Shown here in pieces: positions 59,401 to 64,000 of a stretch of DNA of 64,000 nucleotides; within the stretch, counting starts at the first letter, position 1, and each line of letters opens with the position of its first letter. The stretch is from Casuarius casuarius (Eukaryota > Chordata > Aves > Casuariiformes > Casuariidae). The stretch is from contig PTFA01000042.1 in the NCBI GenBank assembly GCA_003342895.1, forward strand, positions 1,914,921 to 1,978,920, given 5' to 3'. Both the position numbers and the translations under genes were made by a program. Under the pieces are notes generated by a model, which did no database searches, had not been told where the DNA came from, and was given only the letters and a program-made list of their open reading frames with translations.

Positions 59401-62397
59401 AATCTGCATACACTCCAATTCTTTGAAATTGAGATAACTTTGGAGGACAGCACGAGCAAGCCATTTTGCTTCATTGTAAGTCATGGATAGCCACCTCACA
59501 AATCAGACCCAGCCTGCAGTCCACTCCCTTGTATGTTTTCCTACAGGCCCTTCAGACATAAGAAGGCAGTGGATTTTAGGCCTTACTGTTTTGGCTACTT
59601 ATCCATCCTCCCAGTCTTGTGTTCAGAAGTGTTTGTCATGTGGAAAAAAAAAAAAAAAAGCAGTCATCATGTCAGGTGGTGAGGCAAATGCAGCCATGCA
59701 ACAGGAGCACGTGGGACTGCTGGGTTAAGTGACAGGACCTACTTGTGATCATCTGATGCATGTATGTCTGTGAAAGTGGGAGAGATGCTGATACACGTGA
59801 TCCTTGAAGACCTTCATAAGAAGCTTTCTGCATTGCTTCAACCAAAAGCTTGGCTGCCCTTTTTCTTGGAAAATTTAAAAGTACTGTACACCACTGGTTT
59901 TTGAGATGGCCGCCGCTTTTTCAAGTTGCTTAATGAATGTGACAATATGGATTACCATTCTGATGGGCCTGTCTTATCAAGGGCTTGATTTAATGTAGGA
60001 AAGTAAAAAGAATAGTGTCTCTTGCAAGCAGATAGGTTGTATTAAAGTTGTAATAGAAGATAATAGTTAATAAAATATTTTAATCATTTTTTTAAAGAAC
60101 TTGACAGTTCTGAAACTTTCATTCTCAATAACTTTCAGTGGCAAAGCTTTTTTTTTCAGCCGTGCTTTCTACCATGGAAAGAAAGTTTGTTTACCCTTTC
60201 TTCCTTCCTTGATGATATTTTTTCAGTTTCTTCTGTGGAGAAGCTGTCTTCTAGGATTTCTTTGGTCTTCAATCTCAGTAACCTCTAAGTTGTTGTTGAT
60301 TTGTAACCGGAAGGAGTCTCATATTAAAATTTATTTTAAGACATAAAAGAAGCTTCACTGGGCAAGAGTTTTCAAAATTATCAGTTAGCTGCCAATGAGC
60401 AGAGTGAGTTTAAAAAAAAAAAAAGTGTAGCTTTTTATTGTGTAAATATTCATCTGTAGCTTTGGATAGCATACTATCTCAAGTGTAGTTTGAGAAGTAT
60501 TTTTTCATTAACAGACCCTTTCCTATTCTCTTTATTCTCCTATTGTATCAGTGTAGTGCAAATTCCTGACTCCTTTGTTATGTGAGTACAAAGGTTTATG
60601 CAGAAATATGGTGAAATGGATAGAGGAATTGATTTTTTTTTTAAAAAAAGGGGGGAAAAAGAGCAGTTGTGAAATGACAGCTGGATTTGGAGAAAGGTAT
60701 TAATAATTTCTTTGCTTTATACTTTTAATTTCAAAGTAGCAGATACTTTAAAGGTATCTTACCTACGGTCAAAACTGAACTGTAAAGTTTTGTTCATACT
60801 TTTCTCAGAGGTCACAGTAAAGTTAATATAAAATGAAGCAAATGTGTTAGGTATTACATTGCTGGGTTTAGTGCAGTCTTCCAGGATATCTTAAAATGAA
60901 TGATCTAGACACACTAGCTCAAAAAATTTTTTTTTTCAGTAAAGAAAAAAAGAGGGAAGGAAGTAGTTAAAAAATATTACTCTTAGGTGTTGTCTTTCTC
61001 TAAAATTAACATCTCTTGTTTATAAAGGCAAAATTCTACATGCTCAAAATTTTAACTATATTCCAACTGTAAAAAAGAATAAATAGGTAAAATAAGTCTT
61101 AGCATAGATTTCGTTGTTACAGAAGCTGAGATTTGCTTAAAAGTTTTAGAATAATCTTTCCTACATTCAGATATTTTTCTTCTGATTTTATTTGGAATGA
61201 AAAGTGTAATAGACAAAACAATAGGATGCAGTTTCTGTGAAGCTCCTATCCCGCTTTGGTAGCCTGGGCTTTGTCACGCTGGGTCGGGGCTGCAGTCCGG
61301 CTGCCCCAATATCCTGTCTCTGACAGTGACTAGTTGCCCCTGCATTAGAAACTTAGAGCCCTGCTGTAGGTCAGGTGTATGATAAGCTGCTTCTCCCTTA
61401 GCAGGTGCACTTGGACCACACGCACACTCGTGTGTGTGCACCACCTTCTCATATTGATGGTCTCTGATTATGTAGGCATGAGAACATCTAGTATACCTTC
61501 TAAAATGTTAGTATTTATTTTTTTAATTAGGATAATTTGCATAGTCTTTATCCATATGTATTTATAGTTGCTGAAGCTTAATTTTTGTTTGGTTGGAATA
61601 TGGCTTTAGGATTTCTTATTTGAATCCAAACTTTGCCTGTTTTTTCATGTTGTTTTGCTGGGGTTTTTTGTTGTTGTTTCGTTGGTTTTTTTAGCACTTA
61701 GTTAATGCAACATATGTGTGTAATGTTATGTCTATTGCTTGGGCAGGAGAGACTAAAACAGATGCTTATTACAAAGTTTAGGTACTGTTTCTTTAAGAAA
61801 AAATTGGAGGGGGGAATTCTTGATCTTTCTTTACTTAAACTATCACAATTTAGGTATTGATTTAAATGCAATTCTTTGCATAATGAAATAGCATTTCAGT
61901 GCTACTACTCATTACCACAACAGGTAGCCTAACATTCTAGAATTACAGTATAAACAAAATGAAATACGGAGAAATCTTTCAGAAGGAACAGGTTTGTAGT
62001 ATTAATTATAAAGACACAGTGTAGAAAAACTGTTAAGTGAAAAATCACTCAGATTAGTAGTAAAGAATGGTTTAGATTTCATACAAGCTTACTTCATGTT
62101 GTGGGAGGTATCATAATACTAAACTATCACCACAAAAATAGCTGATTGTTTCCTCATAAAATAACTCTTTTCATACTCTAGTCAGTGTGACTGCAAGTAA
62201 TTAAAATGTTGGCTGAATTGCCTTGCCTAAGGATCTATTGATGTGCTTAATCCTCTTAAAAGAACTGTTTTCTTACTAGGCACGAGGGAAAAAACGGCAG
62301 ATAGGATGGTTCCCTGCTAATTATGTAAAACTTCTGAGCCCTGGTACCAGTAAAACTACGCCAACTGAGCTACCTAAATCAACAGCATTACCTTCAG
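2309..62397 (+). CDS. ITSN1: Intersectin-1, interior exons (EH2, coiled coil, SH3A-SH3D); 5' and 3' parts outside window
   Basis: Twenty-one exons on the plus strand join into one open frame of 2,840 bases. Intersectin-1 is a cytoplasmic multidomain scaffold of clathrin-mediated endocytosis and synaptic vesicle recycling. Its EH domains bind NPF-containing partners such as epsin, and its SH3 domains bind proline-rich partners such as dynamin, synaptojanin and SOS. Counting from the GTG codon at 2310, EH2 covers about codons 1-95, the charged coiled-coil region about 135-500, SH3A about 530-610, SH3B about 703-760, SH3C about 795-850 and SH3D about 867-930. The long form in mammals is about 1,720 residues, so this is a little over half of it. 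The detailed match, including the WADF and WDAW linker motifs and the SH3A microexon, favours ITSN1 over its paralogue ITSN2. The first EH domain and start codon lie upstream; SH3E and any DH-PH-C2 exons lie downstream. Seen directly: exon frames and motifs. Known: family function. Inferred: exon numbering. Confidence 0.95.
2410..3949 (+). other. ITSN1: Intron 8
   Basis: 1,540 bp of AT-rich sequence, with a strong donor-side GT and acceptor ttgctag. Open frames at 3068-3623 run through it but show no recognisable domain. No repeat family was recognised. Confidence 0.85.
3950..4013 (+). CDS. ITSN1: ITSN1 exon 9: middle of EH2 domain
   Basis: This 64-bp exon starts with two bases that complete a glycine codon and ends with TG, which is completed to tryptophan by the next exon. 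It encodes [20 protein letters not shown] followed by that W. This is the central helix of EH2, and its conserved tryptophan forms part of the NPF-binding pocket. Acceptor is gctag and donor gtaaag. It is too short to stand out by coding signal alone; phase on both sides and the protein match decide it. Confidence 0.95.
4014..6242 (+). other. ITSN1: Intron 9
   Basis: 2,229 bp of intronic sequence. Several open frames of 60-100 codons occur on both strands with no recognisable product. The acceptor is preceded by a pyrimidine-rich stretch near 6215-6240. No mobile element was recognised. Confidence 0.85.
6243..6380 (+). CDS. ITSN1: ITSN1 exon 10: end of EH2 with EF-hand calcium loop
   Basis: The 138-bp exon completes the tryptophan codon and continues as [16 protein letters not shown], a canonical EF-hand loop with Asp at positions 1, 3 and 5, Gly at 6 and Glu at 12. 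The final EH helix [15 protein letters not shown] follows. A proline-rich tail ([17 protein letters not shown]) links EH2 to the next region. The donor gtaaat is followed by an in-frame stop. This is one of the most conserved and easily recognised exons in the window. Confidence 0.97.
6381..7332 (+). other. ITSN1: Intron 10
   Basis: 952 bp of AT-rich intron with a short T-run at 6774-6782. Nothing else was recognised. Confidence 0.85.
7333..7448 (+). CDS. ITSN1: ITSN1 exon 11: linker between EH2 and coiled coil
   Basis: This 116-bp exon encodes the serine-rich linker [20 protein letters not shown], then [19 protein letters not shown], which leads into the coiled coil. It begins with one base completing an arginine codon and ends with one base of a valine codon. 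Acceptor is tgacag and donor gtgagc. The linker is basic and serine-rich at first and becomes acidic and glutamine-rich. It differs from the mammalian protein at a few positions, as I recall it. Confidence 0.95.
7871..7893 (+). repeat. Poly-A tract, 23 bp
   Basis: An uninterrupted run of 23 A. No recognisable retroposed body lies upstream, so I do not call it a SINE or retropseudogene tail. Confidence 0.9.
8151..8173. repeat. Perfect 8-bp GC-rich inverted repeat
   Basis: ATCGGGGC at 8151-8158 is the exact reverse complement of GCCCCGAT at 8166-8173, with a 7-base loop. It sits just before a very AT-rich block with an AT palindrome at 8211-8226. Function is unknown. Confidence 0.7.
8743..8759 (+). 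repeat. Poly-C tract, 17 bp
   Basis: An uninterrupted run of 17 C preceded by a short TC-rich stretch. Such tracts are hard to sequence, so the exact length may be unreliable. Confidence 0.85.
8800..10600 (-). mobile_element. Degraded ancient CR1/L3-type LINE relic, antisense
   Basis: Stretches resemble, in antisense, the 3' half of the old amniote CR1/L3 LINE that is common in turtle and crocodile genomes. The colinear blocks I recognise are about 8850-8930 (aagatgtggcaacatgatgg), 9020-9170 (tttcctctgctgcttcgttg and the following block), 9225-9330, 9800-10050 (including tagtagttcatgaattttgt) and 10320-10450 (tttgctagagtttattctct). Their order matches the family. The span from about 9350 to 9780 is not recognised and may be an insertion or faster-diverged part. 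No intact reverse transcriptase frame remains. The ends are approximate. The call rests on remembered family sequence, not on an alignment. Confidence 0.65.
10865..10913 (+). repeat. Short imperfect tandem words (ATCTCTTTGA-like, three copies)
   Basis: ATCTCTTTGA occurs at 10866-10875 and 10886-10895, and ACCTCTTTGA at 10904-10913, giving spacings of 20 and 18 bp. GCTATCTC (10863-10870) and GAGATAGC (10894-10901) could also pair. Confidence 0.5.
11717..11979 (+). CDS. ITSN1: ITSN1 exon 12: charged coiled-coil, N-terminal part
   Basis: This 263-bp exon encodes 87 codons dominated by Glu, Arg, Gln, Lys and Leu. It starts [20 protein letters not shown] and then runs through repeated QERKERERQ and [12 protein letters not shown] heptad-like segments to KEIERRE. 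In intersectin this region forms the coiled coil used for dimerisation and for binding partners such as EPS15. The sequence is strongly purine-rich on the plus strand, so the minus strand also stays open over it. Acceptor is ttaaag and donor gtaacc. Two bases complete the valine codon from exon 11. Confidence 0.96.
11980..12810 (+). other. ITSN1: Intron 12
   Basis: 831 bp. It ends in a pyrimidine tract containing about four TTTC units at 12776-12795, followed by aatgctaaag as the acceptor. Confidence 0.85.
12776..12795 (+). repeat. (TTTC)n tract at the exon 13 acceptor
   Basis: About four tandem TTTC units form the polypyrimidine tract of the next acceptor. Length variation here could affect splice efficiency. 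Confidence 0.75.
12811..12960 (+). CDS. ITSN1: ITSN1 exon 13: coiled coil
   Basis: This 150-bp exon has exactly 50 codons and codon-aligned borders on both sides. It encodes [20 protein letters not shown], then [20 protein letters not shown] and [10 protein letters not shown]. It continues the highly charged coiled coil of intersectin. Donor gtaagt is a consensus site. Because the exon is symmetric (phase 0-0), its skipping would keep frame, though I have no evidence that this happens. Confidence 0.96.
13143..13283 (+). CDS. ITSN1: ITSN1 exon 14: coiled coil
   Basis: This 141-bp exon has 47 codons, phase 0-0, and is separated from exon 13 by only 182 bp. It encodes [20 protein letters not shown], then [20 protein letters not shown] and HLQQQLQ. 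Acceptor is ctgaag and donor gtgaga. It contains an A8 run near its start within the Asp-Lys-Lys-Asn codons. The sequence is close to that of mammalian ITSN1. Confidence 0.96.
13421..13445 (+). repeat. (TC)n microsatellite followed by T-run
   Basis: About seven TC dinucleotides run directly into ten T. Confidence 0.85.
18360..18379 (+). repeat. Poly-A tract, 20 bp
   Basis: An uninterrupted run of A about 85 bp upstream of the exon 15 acceptor. Confidence 0.85.
18465..18552 (+). CDS. ITSN1: ITSN1 exon 15: coiled coil
   Basis: This 88-bp exon encodes [20 protein letters not shown] and KQVQQNSLH, and ends with the first base of an arginine codon. Acceptor is gttcag and donor gtaagt. It lies 170 bp before the next exon. 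The coiled coil continues, with a proline in the short IPEK turn that breaks the helix locally. Confidence 0.96.
18723..18862 (+). CDS. ITSN1: ITSN1 exon 16: coiled coil
   Basis: This 140-bp exon completes the arginine codon and encodes [20 protein letters not shown], then [20 protein letters not shown] and FNNQLK. Acceptor is aaacag and donor gtaatt. Heptad-like spacing of Leu and Ile continues through it. It precedes the longest intron of the window. Confidence 0.96.
19864..19882 (+). repeat. Poly-T tract, 19 bp
   Basis: An uninterrupted run of 19 T within intron 16. Confidence 0.85.
22394..22405 (+). repeat. Poly-G tract, 12 bp
   Basis: An uninterrupted run of 12 G in otherwise AT-rich sequence. 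Such a run can stack as a quadruplex with neighbouring molecules but does not alone contain four separated G-runs. Confidence 0.85.
27449..27470. repeat. Perfect 22-bp palindrome
   Basis: The half-site TATCTGGCAAA is followed directly by its exact reverse complement TTTGCCAGATA, without spacer. The symmetry stops at the next base on each side (T at 27448, G at 27471). Function is unknown. Confidence 0.8.
28451..28575 (+). CDS. ITSN1: ITSN1 exon 17: coiled coil
   Basis: This 125-bp exon encodes [20 protein letters not shown], then [20 protein letters not shown] and Q, and ends with two bases of an arginine codon. Acceptor is tctctag and donor gtaaca. Compared with the mammalian protein as I remember it, one glutamate seems to be missing near the end (KQKEAQ instead of KQKEEAQ), a 3-bp in-frame difference. 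Confidence 0.95.
29168..30206 (-). mobile_element. CR1 LINE (avian type), 5'-truncated, antisense to ITSN1
   Basis: On the minus strand the sequence is the 3' part of a chicken-repeat-1 LINE. Its 3' end on the plus strand reads cacagactcacagaatgg, which corresponds to the ATTCTGTG-like terminal repeat of CR1, then gttgaggttggaaggc, typical of bird CR1. The minus strand at 29716-30183 encodes part of the reverse transcriptase with [16 protein letters not shown] and LSKFADHTK. The expected FADD catalytic motif reads FADH, so this copy is catalytically dead. The C-terminal segment [14 protein letters not shown] continues in a different frame at 29248-29439, so the frame is broken. An internal loss seems to lie near 29716-29735. 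The 5' end is truncated, as is usual for CR1. The element is common in bird genomes. Confidence 0.92.
29716..30183 (-). pseudogene. CR1 reverse transcriptase fragment, inactivated
   Basis: The 155-codon open stretch carries reverse transcriptase motifs of CR1 ORF2 ([20 protein letters not shown] in place of FADD at 29995-30006; [27 protein letters not shown]). It lacks the polymerase N-terminus because the element is truncated, and it ends prematurely after GAKNGGR, where the intact family continues. No start codon or promoter of its own is expected. This is a relic, not an ITSN1 exon. Confidence 0.9.
30255..30298. repeat. Perfect 12-bp inverted repeat with 20-base loop
   Basis: ATTACACAGACT at 30255-30266 is the exact reverse complement of AGTCTGTGTAAT at 30287-30298. 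It lies about 50 bp beyond the truncated 5' end of the CR1 element. Function is unknown. Confidence 0.75.
33305..33321 (+). repeat. Poly-A tract, 17 bp
   Basis: An uninterrupted run of A in intron 17. Confidence 0.85.
33985..34214 (+). CDS. ITSN1: ITSN1 exon 18: end of coiled coil and linker to SH3A
   Basis: This 230-bp exon completes an arginine codon and encodes [20 protein letters not shown], a Lys/Glu-rich stretch ending in [15 protein letters not shown], then [17 protein letters not shown], which is the proline-containing linker before SH3A. It is the least conserved coding part of the window against the mammalian sequence as I remember it, especially at the [11 protein letters not shown] part. 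An A10 run at 34050-34059 encodes part of that segment. Acceptor is ccaacag. The donor gtagag is weak. Confidence 0.93.
34215..35613 (+). other. ITSN1: Intron 18
   Basis: 1,399 bp of AT-rich intron. The frame from exon 18 stays open for about 25 codons past the donor. The acceptor is preceded by a long T-rich tract near 35520-35605. No repeat family was recognised. Confidence 0.85.
35614..35735 (+). CDS. ITSN1: ITSN1 exon 19: first half of SH3A
   Basis: This 122-bp exon completes a glutamate codon and encodes [20 protein letters not shown], then [26 protein letters not shown] is the ALYDY-type motif that lines the proline-binding groove of an SH3 domain; DEITIQPGD is the following conserved acidic and turn segment. 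The exon ends exactly on a codon border, which lets the 15-bp microexon be included or skipped in frame. SH3A of ITSN1 binds dynamin, synaptojanin and SOS. Acceptor is gctcag and donor gtaaga. Confidence 0.97.
35736..37752 (+). other. ITSN1: Intron 19
   Basis: 2,017 bp of very AT-rich intron. Its last 35 bases carry three TGC trinucleotides (37719, 37724, 37737) before the microexon acceptor. No repeat family was recognised. Confidence 0.85.
37753..37767 (+). CDS. ITSN1: ITSN1 exon 20: 15-bp neuronal-type microexon in SH3A
   Basis: Fifteen bases gtt aaa agg gaa tgg encode Val-Lys-Arg-Glu-Trp between an upstream AG and a consensus donor gtaagt. Mammalian ITSN1 has a neuron-specific five-residue microexon at exactly this place in SH3A (remembered as VKGEW), inserted in the n-Src loop region where it changes partner preference. 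Size, phase 0-0, position between the two SH3A exons and four of five residues agree. The remaining residue is Arg here rather than Gly. The acceptor has a short, interrupted pyrimidine tract (tttcctgatggag), typical of a regulated exon. Tissue use cannot be seen from sequence. Confidence 0.9.
37768..42595 (+). other. ITSN1: Intron 20
   Basis: 4,828 bp of AT-rich intron. It contains a local CpG cluster at 40688-40848 and no recognised mobile element. Open frames at 38944-39141 and 40604-40882 have no recognisable product. Confidence 0.85.
42596..42840 (+). CDS. ITSN1: ITSN1 exon 21: second half of SH3A and start of SH3A-B linker
   Basis: This 245-bp exon encodes [20 protein letters not shown] and [11 protein letters not shown], the last strands of SH3A with the conserved Trp and the ALYDY-partner motif FPANY. 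An Ala/Pro/Thr-rich linker follows, ending [12 protein letters not shown] (42821-42832) is a WxxF motif reported to bind the appendage domain of the AP2 adaptor. The exon ends with two bases of a threonine codon. Acceptor is ctacag and donor gtatgt. The linker part is poorly conserved except around the WADF motif. Confidence 0.96.
42841..44547 (+). other. ITSN1: Intron 21
   Basis: 1,707 bp. The exon 21 frame stays open for 46 codons past the donor, ending at 42980-42982 where AATAAA overlaps the stop. A T20 tract lies at 44183-44202. No repeat family was recognised. Confidence 0.85.
44183..44202 (+). repeat. Poly-T tract, 20 bp
   Basis: An uninterrupted run of 20 T in intron 21. Confidence 0.85.
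44548..44707 (+). CDS. ITSN1: ITSN1 exon 22: SH3A-SH3B linker
   Basis: This 160-bp exon completes a threonine codon and encodes [20 protein letters not shown], then [20 protein letters not shown] and [17 protein letters not shown] (44588-44599) is a second tryptophan motif of the type used to contact AP2 and lies 24 codons after WADF. The rest is Ser/Thr/Pro-rich and probably unstructured. The exon ends on a codon border. Acceptor is ttcag and donor gtgagc. Confidence 0.96.
44708..45645 (+). other. ITSN1: Intron 22
   Basis: 938 bp. It contains a 19-bp tandem duplication at 44931-44968. Mammalian ITSN1 has a reported isoform ending in an alternative exon of this intron (22a); I could not identify a counterpart by eye. 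Confidence 0.8.
44931..44968 (+). repeat. 19-bp tandem duplication
   Basis: ggtcttctctaggagacta at 44931-44949 is repeated at 44950-44968 with one difference at the last base. Further partial copies of the ctagg and gtcttct words lie on both sides (44921-44930 and 44968-44990), so the array has probably expanded and decayed. Confidence 0.85.
45646..45851 (+). CDS. ITSN1: ITSN1 exon 23: SH3B
   Basis: This 206-bp exon encodes almost the whole SH3B domain. It starts [20 protein letters not shown] and continues through [20 protein letters not shown] to [20 protein letters not shown], then [13 protein letters not shown] is the ALYDY-type motif, WW the conserved double Trp and GWFPKSYV the terminal motif. 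The exon ends with two bases of a serine codon. Acceptor is gctttag. The donor gtattt is weak. Confidence 0.97.
45852..46948 (+). other. ITSN1: Intron 23
   Basis: 1,097 bp. The exon 23 frame stays open for 11 codons past the donor and stops at 45886-45888, with AATAAA at 45895-45900. No repeat family was recognised. Confidence 0.85.
46949..47031 (+). CDS. ITSN1: ITSN1 exon 24: SH3B-SH3C linker
   Basis: This 83-bp exon completes a serine codon and encodes [20 protein letters not shown], then KQAVSGE, ending with the first base of a glutamate codon. It is a serine-rich, probably disordered linker with a possible basophilic kinase site (KRVAS). The terminal base G can join in frame both to exon 25 (AG) and to exon 27 (AA), giving Glu either way. 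Acceptor is ctaaag and donor gtaagc. Confidence 0.95.
47032..49198 (+). other. ITSN1: Intron 24
   Basis: 2,167 bp of AT-rich intron. An inverted repeat CATATGTATG / CATACATATG occurs at 48178-48187 and 48199-48208 within a TG/CA-rich stretch. The open frame at 48318-48545 has no recognisable product. Confidence 0.85.
48178..48208. repeat. 10-bp inverted repeat in a TG/TA-rich stretch
   Basis: CATATGTATG pairs with CATACATATG across an 11-base loop. The composition is simple, so this may be chance. Confidence 0.6.
49199..49365 (+). CDS. ITSN1: ITSN1 exon 25: SH3C
   Basis: This 167-bp exon completes a glutamate codon and encodes [40 protein letters not shown] and [15 protein letters not shown], a complete SH3 domain with the AMYTYES variant of the ALYDY motif, the double Trp and the VFPSNYV end motif. 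Acceptor is ttccag. The donor gtagag is weak, with A at +5. Exons 25 and 26 together are 213 nt, so only joint skipping keeps the frame; that is a known mammalian splice pattern. Confidence 0.97.
49366..55397 (+). other. ITSN1: Intron 25
   Basis: 6,032 bp. The exon 25 frame runs 54 codons past the donor to a stop at 49528-49530, directly followed by AATAAA at 49531-49536. An A15 tract lies at 51217-51231. The open frames within it have no recognisable product, and I recognise no mobile element. Confidence 0.85.
51217..51231 (+). repeat. Poly-A tract, 15 bp
   Basis: An uninterrupted run of 15 A in intron 25, followed after one C by six more A. Confidence 0.85.
55398..55443 (+). CDS. ITSN1: ITSN1 exon 26: short SH3C-SH3D linker exon
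   Basis: This 46-bp exon encodes [15 protein letters not shown] plus the first base of a glutamate codon. It matches the mammalian linker of the same length except at the first residues (remembered as [15 protein letters not shown]). Acceptor is tttcaag and donor gtgagt. Its length is not divisible by three, so it cannot be skipped alone without a frameshift. Confidence 0.93.
56653..56670 (+). repeat. (TGC)6 trinucleotide repeat
   Basis: Six uninterrupted TGC units in an intron, with further TGC words just downstream (56681-56688). Confidence 0.85.
57296..57335 (+). repeat. 20-bp imperfect tandem duplication
   Basis: gccgcagtttgatgcttgag at 57296-57315 is followed by gccgaagtttgacgcttgtt at 57316-57335, with four differences. 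Confidence 0.75.
59131..59252 (+). CDS. ITSN1: ITSN1 exon 27: first half of SH3D
   Basis: This 122-bp exon completes a glutamate codon and encodes [20 protein letters not shown], then [26 protein letters not shown] is the ALYDY-type motif and GGWWEGEL the conserved Trp segment. The exon ends on a codon border. Acceptor is tttgacag; the donor gttagt is non-optimal. SH3D in intersectin takes part in binding dynamin and other proline-rich endocytic partners. Confidence 0.97.
59253..62279 (+). other. ITSN1: Intron 27
   Basis: 3,027 bp of AT-rich intron with an A16 tract at 59644-59659. No recognisable gene or mobile element lies within it. Confidence 0.85.
59644..59659 (+). repeat. Poly-A tract, 16 bp
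   Basis: An uninterrupted run of 16 A in intron 27. Confidence 0.85.
62280..62397 (+). CDS. ITSN1: ITSN1 exon 28: second half of SH3D and linker
   Basis: This 118-bp exon encodes [20 protein letters not shown], then [19 protein letters not shown], and ends with the first base of the next codon. GWFPANYV is the terminal SH3 motif. The Thr/Pro-rich tail leads to SH3E, whose exons lie beyond the window. Acceptor is ttactag and donor gtaagc. If intron 28 were retained, the frame would stay open for about 20 codons to a stop near 62460. Confidence 0.96.
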
Positions 62398-64000
62398 GTA
62401 AGCAATGCGGTAGCATTAGCAAAATTGCTTTCTGTAATGTCTGTCATTTACAATAGGACTTTTAAAAATAACTATGGATATTAGAGTATGTCACGTTAGC
62501 CACTTTGGTAAAACTCTTCATTTAAAAAAAAAAAAATTGTTACAAATAAGTATACAATTAATTTGTATATTTATTGTGGTTGTCCTTCAGGTGTAATCTA
62601 TTGAGTGATAAAAAAAGCCATGTGTGGCTTTACATCTCAAAGAGTAAAATTTATTAAAATTATCAGTCCTATTTATTTGCACTATTTGTCCATGAGAGAA
62701 TTTTTAAAGTTTCATGGTGATCCATGGCTTAGCAGTTGAGGCATTTCTCATTTGGAACATTTTGTTTTTCCAAACATTAAGTGTGAGAAAACCACTCGAA
62801 TGACAATGTAGCTTTCTGTCCTACATAGCTGCTTATTTTAGGGTTTATGAGAGGATACAGGAGTGATAGAACATTATACTTTTTGAAAGCTATCTGTTAC
62901 AGCTCCACCGCAGGCAATATCTAGCAGTCCTGCCAGTCTACTGCAAGATGTAAAGCCAGGCTGAAGACTGAGGAGAAAAAATTCTTTCCTTGTGACTGCT
63001 TCAGTCTTTAATCTTTTGGGGCTTGTGAGTTGGTGTGGTACTAGGTAAAGAGGACTCTTGTCAATCAAAATGTGTAGAATAAATGTATTCTCTTTCATAA
63101 GCCAACAAAAAAGACTTGAGGTGATTGTCTCTCTTCTGCATTGACTGGATTTGGATTTGGATTGGGGGGGAAAGGAGGCGGGGCATAAAATGTTGTCTGC
63201 TTTCCCAGGCCATTTTTTTGATTCTATCATAAACATTCATTTGAATTTAACAAATAATGGTTTAAGAAAAATGGTGATGAACATAGTTTTCTCCTTTAAA
63301 TATGTATGAAAGATAGTCATACAGTTTATTTCGTAAGTCATTGTTAGTTAAAAAAAAAAAAAAAAAAAGAGGGAAGTACTGTATAAGAGAAGCCAAATAT
63401 TACACATGGTGCAAATTGGCTCCTTTAGGGATAGTCCTAAAGATGCAGAAAGTCACGCTTCTATAAAGACTCATGAATCTGGGTCCTGCAGTTAAAATTA
63501 CAGCTCAACATTCAGACACATTTTTACAAGGCAGTGAGAAGAGATTTTTTTTTTTTTTTAATTTCAGGTCTGATAGTCTGGAACTTCACAGATATACTAA
63601 TAAAACTTTTACAAAATAAACTTTCTACCACTTTTTTTCATTGCCAGCAGGTCACTGAAATCCTAATGGCACTCATTCTTACCAAATTCAGCTTTATGTT
63701 GTAGAACTTATGTTTTGGAGAGTGAAAAGAAGAAATAGGACCATCCTGTCTTTCTGTTACAATAGGTGGCCTCACTTGTTGTGGGGTTCATGTAAGAGGT
63801 TGACTTTTGAGAGGCATCTTCATGGAGGAAGTATATTAGCAGGGAGGCTTGCTATGAAAAAGGCATGGCAACCCTGAAGAAAACCATCCACAAGGGCAGA
63901 ACAGTGCCCAAGGTAGTGTACTGAAGAGGATCAGAGAGTGGGCCCTCACTTGCACAGTCTGGGTTTTGAAGGTAGGGGATCCATCAGAAACCTGGTATCA
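62398..64000 (+). other. ITSN1: Intron 28 (partial)
   Basis: At least 1,603 bp of intron. Homopolymer tracts lie at 62524-62536 (A), 63350-63368 (A) and 63545-63559 (T). No SH3E exon is found before the window ends. Confidence 0.8.
63350..63368 (+). repeat. Poly-A tract, 19 bp
   Basis: An uninterrupted run of 19 A in intron 28. Confidence 0.85.

Noticed and set aside
1..64000. CRISPR array, operon, phage or other prokaryotic system
   Set aside because: The window is one intron-rich vertebrate gene. No spaced direct repeats, no compact gene clusters and no ribosome binding sites are present.

Overview
The window is vertebrate genomic DNA, most likely from a bird. It holds the interior of one plus-strand gene, intersectin-1 (ITSN1), an endocytic scaffold protein. 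The gene call comes from 21 exons whose joined reading frame stays open for 2,840 coding bases (about 946 codons) and matches the known ITSN1 domain order: second EH domain, long coiled-coil region, then SH3A, SH3B, SH3C and SH3D. The start codon, the first EH domain, SH3E and everything after it lie outside the window. An avian origin is suggested by a CR1 LINE with a bird-type 3' end at about 29168-30206, and by AT-rich introns without any Alu, B1 or L1-like sequence that I could recognise.

Layout. 1-2308 is intron. Exons at 2309, 3950 and 6243 encode EH2. Exons from 7333 to 34214 encode a linker and the charged coiled-coil region; they are separated by two long introns (13284-18464 and 18863-28450) and a third that carries the CR1 insertion. 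SH3A is encoded by exons at 35614 and 42596, and a 15-bp microexon lies between them at 37753-37767. The exon at 44548 is the SH3A-SH3B linker. SH3B is at 45646, a short linker at 46949, SH3C at 49199 with a small exon at 55398, and SH3D at 59131 plus 62280. From 62398 to the end is intron. Exon numbers below follow human ITSN1 numbering as I recall it, anchored on the microexon being exon 20; they are labels, not measured facts.

All exon borders were placed by hand using AG/GT sites, codon phase across each junction and remembered similarity to ITSN1. Every junction is phase-consistent. The introns hold two LINE relics (one recent avian CR1, one much older CR1/L3-type), homopolymer tracts, a few short tandem duplications and some inverted repeats. 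I see no second protein-coding gene, no RNA gene and no CRISPR or prokaryotic system.

The most interesting items are the neuronal-type microexon inside SH3A with upstream TGC motifs, the in-frame 213-nt SH3C cassette behind a weak donor site, an old degraded LINE that is still readable over about 1.8 kb, and a perfect 22-bp palindrome in a long intron.
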